The position numbers and the translations under genes are program-made. Below are positions 8,596-16,006 of a stretch of DNA of 32,631 nt, piece by piece. This DNA is from DASPOJ01 sp049790315 (GTDB taxonomy: Bacteria; Acidobacteriota; Terriglobia; Acidiferrales; UBA7541). How positions within the stretch are numbered: the stretch's first letter is position 1; each line of letters begins with the position of its first letter. Under the pieces are notes generated by a model, which was not told the DNA's origin, ran no database searches, and saw only the letters and a list, made by a program, of their open reading frames with translations. Where the stretch lies: contig JBAQYV010000174.1 of assembly GCA_049790315.1 (NCBI GenBank), forward strand, positions 1 to 32,631, given 5' to 3'.

Positions 8596-10146
8596 ATGAA
8601 CAAAAAGACTCTGGCCCGTCCGAAACACGTTCTCGCATGGCCGGTCTGGTCGAATCGGGTACTACTTCTCGCGCTGGCGGGGATATTTTTCCTAACGCTT
8701 TACCCGTTTCGATTCGCGTCGCGCGAACTGCCGGTGGCTCACGCGTCTCCCTTCCTTCTCGGTGGCATTGCGAAGCACGGCCTGTCACTCGACATCCTGC
8801 TCAATATCTTGCTCTTCATACCGTTTGGGTTTGGGGTCACGGGGAAGCTGCGCGACCGCCGATGGCTACGCGAAACGACTTTCTTCGCCGCTTGGATTGC
8901 CGGTTTCGTTCTCTCCTACGGCATTGAGTTTACCCAGCAATACATCCCGACGCGCCAGTCCAGATGGGAAGACGTCTTAACGAATAGCACAGGAGCAATT
9001 GCGGGCTTCGTTCTGTTCGAGTTGTGCGGCAAGTCTCTCACCCGGTGGGCCTCGACTGTAGAAGGCGCGCTTCGCGCGGTATTTACGCTTCGCCGAGCTG
9101 TCCTGGTTCTTCCTGTTTATTTTGCGATGTGGTTTGCGCTCACCGTCGCCCTGCAAAAGCAGACGAGTTTGACGAATTGGGATTCAGCATCCGTTCTCCG
9201 AATCGGCAACGATTCCGCGGAATCTGCGAGATCGGCATGGGAGGGATCTGTTTCCCGGTTGCGGGTGTGGAATAGGGCTTTACCCAACGATCTCGCGCGC
9301 TCATTGACGTCTGGAGAGACGCCACCCGGTTCCAAATCAGGCCTACTGGCATCTTATGATTTTCGTGCTGCGCAGCCATTCCGGGATCAGATGCAATTTC
9401 TTTCTGACCTTTCCTGGATTCCCGCTCCACCCCTCGATTCGGCGTCAAACGGAGCCGCGCTGGACGGAGAATCGTGGTTGCGTTCGCAGGCTCCAGTCTC
9501 AAATCTGGTCGAGTCTCTGCGGAAAACCAATCAATTCTCTATAGAACTTGTTTGCACTCCAGCGGATTCTACCGGCGTTGATAGTGAGATCGTTTCGATT
9601 TCATCCGCGCCAGACTTCAACGATTTGTACGTCGCGCAGCAGGACTCAAAATTGATCTTTTGGCTCCGCAATCCAATCACTGCCGGCCATGCGCGGTTGG
9701 CGTGGCCGATTCCAGGAACGTTCGCCGCCGGCCAGCATCGCGACATTCTTTTTTCGTACGACGGCTCAAACATTTCCGTCTATATCGATGGCACAAAACA
9801 GCGCGTCGCCTACGAACTCGGACCGGGAACGGTCCTGGCCGAACTAATCCATAGAGTTAAACCAGCCGAGCTCAACGGCTACGCGTTCATTTACGATGCC
9901 CTGATTTTCTTCCCGGCCGGAGTGCTCATCGGAATCTCCGCAGTTCCACTCGGGTGGCGGAATCTATCAGCGTCGTTGTTACTGACAGTCGAATTTATTT
10001 TAGCGTCGTGGTTACTCGATCGAATTTTGTGGCATGGAAGCGGCCGGCCCGTCTCCCTGAGAGCTATCCTGATCTCCCTGACTCTGGCTGCTGTGGGCAT
10101 CTTGTGGATCAACGCGGACCGCGGAAGCGCCTCTGCAGGAGATTGA
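8596..10146 (+). CDS. VanZ-type membrane protein with a ConA/LamG-like insert
   Basis: The 516-aa protein starts with a VanZ-like module: hydrophobic helices near residues 20-38, 64-82, 93-112 and 128-146, with NILLFIPFG and SYGIEFTQQYIPTRQS then DVLTN, both typical of VanZ. A fifth helix at about 167-187 leads to a ~240-residue soluble segment (about 190-425). Its second half, from FSIELVCTP to ISVYIDGTK, has the alternating pattern of a concanavalin-like/LamG fold. Three more hydrophobic helices follow at about 428-453, 457-478 and 488-506. VanZ was named from a teicoplanin resistance cluster, but most family members have no known function. ATG at 8596 was chosen over GTG at 8575 as the conventional start; neither has a clear ribosome binding site. 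Domain order is seen; the ConA assignment is by pattern only. Confidence 0.75.
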   Translation: MNKKTLARPKHVLAWPVWSNRVLLLALAGIFFLTLYPFRFASRELPVAHASPFLLGGIAKHGLSLDILLNILLFIPFGFGVTGKLRDRRWLRETTFFAAWIAGFVLSYGIEFTQQYIPTRQSRWEDVLTNSTGAIAGFVLFELCGKSLTRWASTVEGALRAVFTLRRAVLVLPVYFAMWFALTVALQKQTSLTNWDSASVLRIGNDSAESARSAWEGSVSRLRVWNRALPNDLARSLTSGETPPGSKSGLLASYDFRAAQPFRDQMQFLSDLSWIPAPPLDSASNGAALDGESWLRSQAPVSNLVESLRKTNQFSIELVCTPADSTGVDSEIVSISSAPDFNDLYVAQQDSKLIFWLRNPITAGHARLAWPIPGTFAAGQHRDILFSYDGSNISVYIDGTKQRVAYELGPGTVLAELIHRVKPAELNGYAFIYDALIFFPAGVLIGISAVPLGWRNLSASLLLTVEFILASWLLDRILWHGSGRPVSLRAILISLTLAAVGILWINADRGSASAGD

Positions 10147-10194
10147 TCAGCGATCAAATTCTGGCCCAGTACGCCCGCCACACGTCGTTTCGCA

Positions 10195-10200
10195 TATAAT
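10195..10200 (+). promoter_or_regulatory. Candidate -10 element of the fabZ-lpxA-lpxI operon
   Basis: A perfect TATAAT hexamer sits at this position with no obvious -35 match 16-18 nt upstream. It would start transcription near 10207, inside the longer fabZ reading frame, which supports the downstream fabZ start at 10264. Confidence 0.5.
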
Positions 10201-10263
10201 CGTATGCTCGCGCCGGGCCCTCGGCTCGAAACGCGCGACCACTGCGAAATCGAGGCCGATCCT

Positions 10264-10752
10264 ATGATTCTTGACACCAACGGCATCCAGAAAATTCTCC
10301 CGCATCGCTATCCCTTCCTGATGGTCGACGCCATTCTTGAAATGGAGCGCCTGAAGCGAATCGTGGGAATCAAGAACGTCAGCATCAACGAATACTATTT
10401 TCAGGGTCATTTCCCCGGCAAACCCATCATGCCTGGCGTTCTGATCATAGAGGGCATGGCGCAAACCGGTGGCTTGCTGTTGCTGCTCGAAGTGCCCGAC
10501 CGCGAAAGCAAGTTGCTTTACTTCGTGGCTGTGGACGAAGCCAGGTTTCGTCGGCCCGTTGTGCCTGGCGATCAGTTGCGCATCGAAATGACCGTACTTG
10601 CGTGGCGTCCCTCATTCTGCAAACTCCGAGGCATCGCCACAGTAAATGGCGAACCGGCGGCTGAAGCTACGTTGATGTGTAAGATGGTGGACCGCGAGCA
10701 GGCCGAAGCCGCCGCGGCGAAGCCCAAGGTCGAAGTGGAAGCTAAACCATGA
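10264..10752 (+). CDS. fabZ: 3-hydroxyacyl-ACP dehydratase FabZ
   Basis: It dehydrates (3R)-hydroxyacyl-ACP to trans-2-enoyl-ACP in fatty acid elongation. Here it competes for the same 3-hydroxyacyl-ACP pool that LpxA uses, hence the frequent pairing. The hot-dog fold signature is complete: PHRYPFLMVD (13-22), GHFPGKPIMPG with catalytic His49, and IIEGMAQ with Glu63. ATG at 10264 was chosen over the in-frame ATG at 10204 because GAGG (10252-10255) precedes it at 8 nt, a TATAAT overlaps the upstream part, and homologues begin at this MILDTNGIQ position. The 162 residues end in an Ala/Glu/Lys-rich tail of about 20 residues beyond the usual fold. Stop overlaps lpxA by 4 nt. Confidence 0.94.
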   Translation: MILDTNGIQKILPHRYPFLMVDAILEMERLKRIVGIKNVSINEYYFQGHFPGKPIMPGVLIIEGMAQTGGLLLLLEVPDRESKLLYFVAVDEARFRRPVVPGDQLRIEMTVLAWRPSFCKLRGIATVNGEPAAEATLMCKMVDREQAEAAAAKPKVEVEAKP

Positions 10753-11528
10753 GCGAGATTGATCCCCGGGCCGCGGTCTCGCCGCGCGCCTGCTTGGGTG
10801 CCGATGTGCGCGTTGGTGCATTCGCCGTAATCGGCGACGAGGTTGAGTTGGGCGGCGGTTGCGTCGTGATGCCGAACGCGGTGCTACAAGGCCCTGCGCG
10901 CATCGGCAAACGCAACATTTTCCATCCGTGTTGCTCTGTGGGTGGCGATCCTCAGGATTTGAAGTTCGCCGGAGAGCGCACCGAATTAGTGGTTGGCGAC
11001 GAAAACACGTTTCGTGAATTTGTCACTGTCAATCGCGGCACGGGCGCGGCCGGCGGCGCCACGCGCATCGGAAGCCACAACTTATTCATGGCATACGCGC
11101 ACGTGGCGCACGATTGCAATGTCGGCGATCACACGATCTTTGCCAACGGTGCGACGCTGGCAGGCCACGTCGACGTGCACGACTGCGCCACCGTCGGCGC
11201 CTACTGCACGATCCACCAGTTCACTCGCATCGGCCGCTATGCCTACATCGGCGCGCTGACCGCGCTGGTCAAAGACGCTCCGCCATTTTCGCTGATCGTC
11301 GCCGAACGCGAGGTCCACTGCTACGGCCCTAATTCGGTCGGCATCGGTCGCGCAGGATTCGGACCTGAGCGCACGCAAGCCATCGAACGCGCATTTCGTT
11401 TGCTGCTCCGCGCGAAGCTCAACACAACGCAGGCCGTCGCTGAGCTGCGCGCAAAATTCGCGGATTCGCCCGACGTGCGGGAGCTCATCGAATTCATCGA
11501 AACGTCCAAGCGTGGCGTGATCAAGTAA
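10749..11528 (+). CDS. lpxA: Acyl-ACP--UDP-N-acetylglucosamine O-acyltransferase
   Basis: It transfers a 3-hydroxyacyl chain from ACP to UDP-GlcNAc (or its 3-amino form in some species), the first step of lipid A synthesis. The first ~190 residues show the hexapeptide-repeat pattern of a left-handed beta-helix (VRVGAFAVIGDEVELGGG and onward). SVGGDPQDLKF and AYAHVAHDC are diagnostic; His121 corresponds to the catalytic His125 of the E. coli enzyme. The helical C-terminal domain starts near GFGPERTQAIERAF. Length 259 aa is standard. It overlaps fabZ by 4 nt and is followed directly by lpxI. Confidence 0.94.
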   Translation: MSEIDPRAAVSPRACLGADVRVGAFAVIGDEVELGGGCVVMPNAVLQGPARIGKRNIFHPCCSVGGDPQDLKFAGERTELVVGDENTFREFVTVNRGTGAAGGATRIGSHNLFMAYAHVAHDCNVGDHTIFANGATLAGHVDVHDCATVGAYCTIHQFTRIGRYAYIGALTALVKDAPPFSLIVAEREVHCYGPNSVGIGRAGFGPERTQAIERAFRLLLRAKLNTTQAVAELRAKFADSPDVRELIEFIETSKRGVIK

Positions 11529-11536
11529 CCGTGCCA

Positions 11537-12442
11537 ATGACGACTCCAATTCAGCAAGCTCCTTCCGCTTCGCCCGCTGGTTCCGCGGGCTGGGGTCTAA
11601 TTGCGGGGAATGGGCGCTTCCCGTTCTTGGTGTTGGAAGCGGCGCGCAGCCAGGGAATTGATATGGCGGTCTTGGCTTTGCGCGAGGAGGCGTCACCTGA
11701 CTTGGAGCGAATAGCGAGCCGCCTTCACTGGGTCGGCCTCGGAGAACTCAGCCGCGCACTCGAACTGTTGCATCAAGAGGGTGTGAAGCGCGCCGTGATG
11801 GCGGGCCAAGTGAAGCATAAGCAGATTTTCAGCTCGATCCGTCCCGATTGGCGCATGGCAAAATTGCTTTTTTCGCTGCCGTTCAAAAATACGGATTCTC
11901 TAATCGGCGCCGTGGCCGGTGTTCTGAAAGACGAAGGCATCGAACTTGTGGATTCCACCGCGTTTCTAAAGCCGCTCGTGCCGGAAGCCGGAGTCTTGAC
12001 GCGCCGCCCGCCGGATGCTCGTGAAGCCGCCGACATCGCCTACGGCCGCACGATCGCCACGGCGATCGCCGCACTCGATCTCGGCCAAACTGTGGTCGTC
12101 CGCGATCGCGCGTGCGTGGCCATCGAAGCGATGGAAGGCACGGACGAGACAATTGAGCGCGCCGCACGCATCGCGTCCGGGAGCCCGCTCGTCGTCGTGA
12201 AGGTCAGCAAGCCCCGGCAGGATATGCGCTTCGATGTACCCGCCGTAGGTCTCGCAACCGTCGAAGTGATGCGCACTTGTGGGGTGACCGCGCTGGCAAT
12301 TGACGCTGGCCGAACGCTTCTGTTTGACCGCTCGCGCCTGCTTGAGGCGGCAGATGCCGCGAACATCGCCATCGAAGCCTTTTCCCCCGCGGCTCTGTCT
12401 GCGGTCAGCGATCCTGACCGTCTGCCGGGCGAGGCGCGCTGA
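11537..12442 (+). CDS. lpxI: UDP-2,3-diacylglucosamine pyrophosphatase LpxI
   Basis: It hydrolyses UDP-2,3-diacylglucosamine to lipid X and UMP, replacing LpxH in many diderm phyla. The family (formerly DUF1009) is recognised by GLIAGNGRFPFLVLEAA near the N-terminus, MAGQVKHKQIF at about residue 90, and the C-terminal block with VVKVSKPRQDMRFDVPAVG and VEVMRTCGVTALAIDAGRTL. Length is about 301 aa. ATG at 11537 was preferred over GTG at 11531; neither has a clear ribosome binding site, and the gene lies only a few nt after the lpxA stop, so re-initiation is likely. The last base of its stop is the first base of the next start (TGATG). Confidence 0.9.
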   Translation: MTTPIQQAPSASPAGSAGWGLIAGNGRFPFLVLEAARSQGIDMAVLALREEASPDLERIASRLHWVGLGELSRALELLHQEGVKRAVMAGQVKHKQIFSSIRPDWRMAKLLFSLPFKNTDSLIGAVAGVLKDEGIELVDSTAFLKPLVPEAGVLTRRPPDAREAADIAYGRTIATAIAALDLGQTVVVRDRACVAIEAMEGTDETIERAARIASGSPLVVVKVSKPRQDMRFDVPAVGLATVEVMRTCGVTALAIDAGRTLLFDRSRLLEAADAANIAIEAFSPAALSAVSDPDRLPGEAR

Positions 12443-13440
12443 TGGACGTATCCTCACCTGGGAACCCACGCGTGCGCGTGGCCGTAGTGGGCGTCGGAGA
12501 TTTCGGGCGCAATCACGTCCGCGTGTATAGTGAGCTTGCCGAAGCGCAGTTAGTGGGTGTCGTCGATTCCGATCCCGCGCGCGCCCGAGCGCTCGCGCAA
12601 GAATTCTCCGTCTCCGCGTTCGATAGTGTTGAGGCGCTGGCCGGAAAAGCCGACGCGGTGAGCTTGGCCGTGCCCACCACGGAGCACGCGCGTCTCGGCT
12701 GCCGCTTGCTTGAGATAGGCCTGGATGTTCTCGTCGAGAAGCCGATCGCCGCGTCACTGGCTGAGGCCGACGAACTTGTGCGAACCGCGGCGCGTTGCGG
12801 TCGAATTTTGCAAGTCGGCCACCTCGAGCGGTTCAATCCTGGCCTCGTTGCGGTGCTGCCGTTGGTGAAGCGGCCGCTGTATTTTGAGGTGCACCGCCTG
12901 GGCGTTTTCACGCCGCGCAGTTTGGATGTGGATGTCGTCTACGACGTGATGATTCATGATCTCGATATTTTGCTGGCGCTGACGGGCGAGCCGGTCGTTG
13001 AAATCGCGGCCGTTGGAATCCCTGTGCTTACCGAAAAAGTGGACATCGCGCAAGCGCGCTTGGGATTTCCGTCGGGCGCTGTCGCCAACATCACCGCCAG
13101 CCGCGTGTCCACCGAGCGCGTGCGTAAAATGCGTTTCTTTCAACACCATGAATATATTTCGGTCGATTTCAATCGGCAGGATGCACTGCGCATCCGCGTG
13201 AAAGAAGCTGGCCCGCAACCGAAATTCGATTTTGAAAAGCCCGCAGCCGATCCCGAGGAACCGTTGCGCGCCGAGCTTCGCTCGTTCTTGAACGCTGTGC
13301 GCACACGCTCCGCGCCTCGCGTGGACGGCGCGGCTGGCCGGCAGGCGCTGGAGCTGGCCGATCGCGTAATGGCAGGCATCCGCCAGCACGCAGGCCGCGT
13401 CCAATGGGTTGATTCCGCGCTTCCCCGGGAAAACGCATGA
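12442..13440 (+). CDS. Gfo/Idh/MocA family oxidoreductase in the lipid A cluster (GnnA candidate)
   Basis: An NAD(P)-dependent sugar oxidoreductase. The Rossmann motif is VAVVGVGDFGRNH (about 13-25). EKPIAAS near residue 100 is the family's cofactor/substrate Lys motif, and DVVYDVMIHDLDILL near 168-182 holds the likely catalytic His. Length 332 aa is typical. Its place between lpxI and downstream genes suggests action on a UDP-sugar; in Acidithiobacillus, the related GnnA oxidises UDP-GlcNAc at C3 so that GnnB can add an amine and lipid A becomes amide-linked. No gnnB-like aminotransferase is in this window, so GnnA is only a candidate role. It overlaps the next gene by 4 nt (ATGA). Confidence 0.8.
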   Translation: MDVSSPGNPRVRVAVVGVGDFGRNHVRVYSELAEAQLVGVVDSDPARARALAQEFSVSAFDSVEALAGKADAVSLAVPTTEHARLGCRLLEIGLDVLVEKPIAASLAEADELVRTAARCGRILQVGHLERFNPGLVAVLPLVKRPLYFEVHRLGVFTPRSLDVDVVYDVMIHDLDILLALTGEPVVEIAAVGIPVLTEKVDIAQARLGFPSGAVANITASRVSTERVRKMRFFQHHEYISVDFNRQDALRIRVKEAGPQPKFDFEKPAADPEEPLRAELRSFLNAVRTRSAPRVDGAAGRQALELADRVMAGIRQHAGRVQWVDSALPRENA

Positions 13441-14819
13441 GCCAGAGATACATGATTCCGAGATTCTTGGTGCCGACCGATGTGCGTCCAGTCGATAAGG
13501 ACGCGCCCGACGCGCCGCCTCCTCGCCGCCTTTCGACCACACTCGATGGTCGAACGATCGTGCCTGCGAACCTGCCTCATCTAGAACTCGATACGCGCAC
13601 GACGATCCCCGCGTACATGCCGCTCGATGTGTTGGCTGCGCGCGTGGTGATTCCACGCGATGCCGGAGACGCGACGATCGACACGCAGCACACCATTCCC
13701 GATTACGTTCCGATCACCATCACGGAGTCCCGCGTAGTTATTCCCGAAAGAATGGAGCCGGTCGAGCTGAAATCGAAGCCCCGGATGTCCGCGAGCGAAC
13801 TGCCGGATCTGGTCGAGCCCGATGTGATGACCACCGGCGAGGTCAATCTGATGGACACGCCGGTCGAGGAACGTATCTCGGCCTGGAAACGCCTGTCGCG
13901 CTTCCTCTCGATCGCGGCGCACGCTGCGCTGATTCTTTTCATCTTCGTCGAGCCGAAACTATTCCCTTATCGTCCGCCATCGACGGATCAGTTGAATCTG
14001 GCCCAGAACGAACTGACATGGGCGAATCTGCCTGCGCTTTCGACCAACTCGGAGAGATCGAGTCCGCGCTCCGAACCGAGCCCGCAAGTGCGTGTCAGCC
14101 CTCGCGCGCTTCAGCAAGCCGCGCCTCCCGAACCCGAGGCCCCACCGCAGCCCATGCATGCGGCGCCAAGCGAACAAGAATCCGCGTTGCCCGCCGCGCC
14201 GACGCCGCAGCCACAGCAGCCCGCGCCGACGCCGCAGCCGCAGGAGATGCCGTCAGCGCCGATGGCTCCCGCGCCTCAGCCCAACAACAACACTGGTTTG
14301 GTTCTGCCGAAGATTAATCCGGGCACATCCCCCGATCAGTTGCGTGAGCGTGGCGATGGAGGCGGTACAAACCAAGGTTTCGAAGCGCCGTTGCCGGGTC
14401 AGCGCAGATCAGGCGGACAGGGCTATCCGGGCGGCGGTGGTGGCAACGGAGAAGGCGTGGCTGGCGGCTTACAGATGCTCACGCCCACGCAGGGCGTGGA
14501 TTTCTCGAGTTATCTCGCGCGGGTTCTCGATAGTGTGAGACGTAATTGGTACGCCATCATGCCGGAGTCGGTTTATATGGGGGAGAAGGGCCGCGTCATT
14601 CTGGATTTCAAGATTCAGCGAGACGGCAGTGTCCCCGGCGAGGATCCCGAACTGAGGAGCAGTTCGCAGAAAGAGCCCCTCGACCGAGCTGCTTCTTCCT
14701 CAATTCGCGCTTCGAGTCCGTTTGAGCCTTTGCCTCCGGCCTTCAGCGGTCCGTACATCGAACTGCGCTTCATCTTTTTGTACAACATTCCTGAGAGCGA
14801 AGCAGGGCAAACGCAGTGA
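13437..14819 (+). CDS. TonB-like protein with an N-terminal 15-residue repeat domain
   Basis: The order of parts in this 460-aa protein is as follows. An N-terminal region (1-150), predicted cytoplasmic, contains five 15-residue repeats (36-110). One transmembrane helix lies at about 156-172 (SIAAHAALILFIFV). A Pro/Ala/Gln-rich periplasmic spacer (about 175-295) precedes a Gly-rich link (about 300-340). A C-terminal TonB_C-like domain from about 355 (VDFSSYLARVLDSVRRNWYAI, then GRVILDFKIQRDGSV) ends with FIFLYN. TonB proteins pass proton-motive-force energy from ExbBD to outer-membrane transporters; related TolA/TonB-C proteins also work in envelope integrity. No exbB or exbD is nearby. A standard TonB has only a short cytoplasmic tail, so the long repeat-bearing one here is unusual. 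Its stop overlaps the tiny downstream ORF (GTGA). Confidence 0.8.
   Translation: MSQRYMIPRFLVPTDVRPVDKDAPDAPPPRRLSTTLDGRTIVPANLPHLELDTRTTIPAYMPLDVLAARVVIPRDAGDATIDTQHTIPDYVPITITESRVVIPERMEPVELKSKPRMSASELPDLVEPDVMTTGEVNLMDTPVEERISAWKRLSRFLSIAAHAALILFIFVEPKLFPYRPPSTDQLNLAQNELTWANLPALSTNSERSSPRSEPSPQVRVSPRALQQAAPPEPEAPPQPMHAAPSEQESALPAAPTPQPQQPAPTPQPQEMPSAPMAPAPQPNNNTGLVLPKINPGTSPDQLRERGDGGGTNQGFEAPLPGQRRSGGQGYPGGGGGNGEGVAGGLQMLTPTQGVDFSSYLARVLDSVRRNWYAIMPESVYMGEKGRVILDFKIQRDGSVPGEDPELRSSSQKEPLDRAASSSIRASSPFEPLPPAFSGPYIELRFIFLYNIPESEAGQTQ
13542..13766 (+). repeat. Five tandem 15-residue (45-nt) coding repeats
   Basis: Units begin LDGRTIVPANLP, LDTRTTIPAYMP, LAARVVIPRDAG, IDTQHTIPDYVP and TESRVVIPERME. 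The invariant Pro falls at residues 43, 58, 73, 88 and 103, exactly 15 apart with no insertion. A loose consensus is (L/I)DxRxxIPxxxP plus three residues. The DNA units have diverged, so this is an old protein repeat. Confidence 0.85.
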
Positions 14820-14911
14820 AGCCGCGTCGCGCTCAAGTTTTGGGTGCGCTACTGCTAGCCGTGCTTTTCCTGATTTTTCTGCTGCTGCGTTACGGAAAAT
14901 TCCTCGGATGA
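14816..14911 (+). CDS. 31-residue single-helix membrane protein
   Basis: The sequence reads MKPRRAQVLGALLL, then AVLFLIFLLLRYGKFLG and a stop. A strongly basic N-terminus (KPRR) is followed by an unbroken ~16-residue hydrophobic segment and a short basic tail (RYGK), so an inner-membrane helix with the N-terminus inside is expected. The GTG start overlaps the TGA of the TonB-like gene, and its TGA overlaps the ATG of miaA (ATGA). Such double overlap is typical of a translated, coupled ORF rather than chance. No function is known; partnership with the adjacent TonB-like membrane protein is a guess. Confidence 0.6.
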   Translation: MKPRRAQVLGALLLAVLFLIFLLLRYGKFLG

Positions 14912-15927
14912 ATCGTGATTCTCTTATGCCGCCCGCGCCGCTTGTGGCCATCCTGGGCCCGACGGCCTCGGGCAAATCCGTGCTGGCCGTCTGGCTCGCC
15001 GAGCGTTTCGGTGGGGAGGTCCTGGCGTGCGATTCAACGCAGGTGTATCGCGGCTTCGATATCGGCACCGCAAAACCTGCCGGCGCGGAGCGCCGCGGCG
15101 TCCCGCATCACCTGCTCGATTTGGTCGAGCCGTCGGAAATTTTCACGGCCGGTGAATATCGGCGCCGCGCGGAAATCGTTCTTGCCGATCTCCAAAGCCG
15201 CGGGCGCCTACCGATTCTGACCGTCGGCACGGGACTGTATCTGCGTGCGCTGCTTGAGGGATTGTCCGACGCGCCCGAACGCTCAGCCGGTCTGCGCGCG
15301 CGTCTCGAAGCGCGAGCCACGGCGCGAGGCCCGGAGCATCTCCATCGCATTCTTGCGCGTCTCGACCCCGAATCCGCTCGGCGCATCGCGTCACGCGATC
15401 GACAGAAACTCGTGCGCGCAATCGAAATATGCGTTCTTGCCGGCAAGCCGGTCACGGAAGTTCACCGCGCGGGCCGCGATCCGCTTGTCGGTTTCGCGCC
15501 CATTCGCGTTGGCCTGCTCCCGCCGCGCGCCGAGCTGCATGCGCGAATTGAACAGCGCACGAATGCAATGCTCGCGCAGGGATGGCTCGAAGAGGTCACT
15601 CAATTAATTCGATGCGGCGTCCCCGCGAGTAGCAAACCGTTTGAATTCATCGGCTATCGCGCGCTCCGCGACCATCTCGAAGGTCGGGCGAGCTTGGCGG
15701 AAGCGTCTGCCGCCATCGTGCAGTCCACACGCCGCTATGCCAAGCGTCAACTCACATGGTTCAGGCGAGAGCCGGACGTCGCGTGGCTTACCGGTTTCGG
15801 TGACGATCCCGCGATCGCTGCCGCTGCGGAACAATTGATTGCCCCGCGCATAGCGCCACGCCGCTCGGGCGCAGGCGATGTCACTTCGGACCAGCCCGCG
15901 ACAGCGCGCCCCCGCTCGGACATATAA
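14908..15927 (+). CDS. miaA: tRNA dimethylallyltransferase
   Basis: It adds a dimethylallyl group to A37 of tRNAs that read codons starting with U, using DMAPP. The P-loop-like GPTASGKS is at residues 17-24. DSTQVYRGFDIGTAKP (with the catalytic Asp of the DSxQ motif), GVPHHLLDL, VGGTG-equivalent VGTGLYLRALLEG, and YAKRQLTWFRRE near the C-terminus complete the family pattern. The frame is open far upstream, but ATG at 14908 matches the family N-terminus and overlaps the small ORF before it. Length is 339 aa, including a basic, Ala/Pro-rich tail of about 30 residues beyond the conserved end. It is followed by hflX without the hfq often found between the two. Confidence 0.93.
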   Translation: MNRDSLMPPAPLVAILGPTASGKSVLAVWLAERFGGEVLACDSTQVYRGFDIGTAKPAGAERRGVPHHLLDLVEPSEIFTAGEYRRRAEIVLADLQSRGRLPILTVGTGLYLRALLEGLSDAPERSAGLRARLEARATARGPEHLHRILARLDPESARRIASRDRQKLVRAIEICVLAGKPVTEVHRAGRDPLVGFAPIRVGLLPPRAELHARIEQRTNAMLAQGWLEEVTQLIRCGVPASSKPFEFIGYRALRDHLEGRASLAEASAAIVQSTRRYAKRQLTWFRREPDVAWLTGFGDDPAIAAAAEQLIAPRIAPRRSGAGDVTSDQPATARPRSDI

Positions 15928-15928
15928 T
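15923..15928 (+). promoter_or_regulatory. Candidate -10 element upstream of hflX
   Basis: A perfect TATAAT overlaps the miaA stop codon. No good -35 hexamer lies 16-18 nt upstream, so it is only a weak candidate for an internal promoter giving hflX a separate transcript with a leader of about 70 nt. Confidence 0.35.
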
Positions 15929-16006
15929 GGAACCAGTGTTGATTCTCTTCATGCCTTTTACGCGCGATCGTAATACTCGACGGTTTTTGCTTGCGTCAGG
16001 CTCACG

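Noticed and set aside
12754..13656. 300-codon minus-strand frame
   Set aside because: It runs across the junction of two well-supported plus-strand genes and shows no domain.
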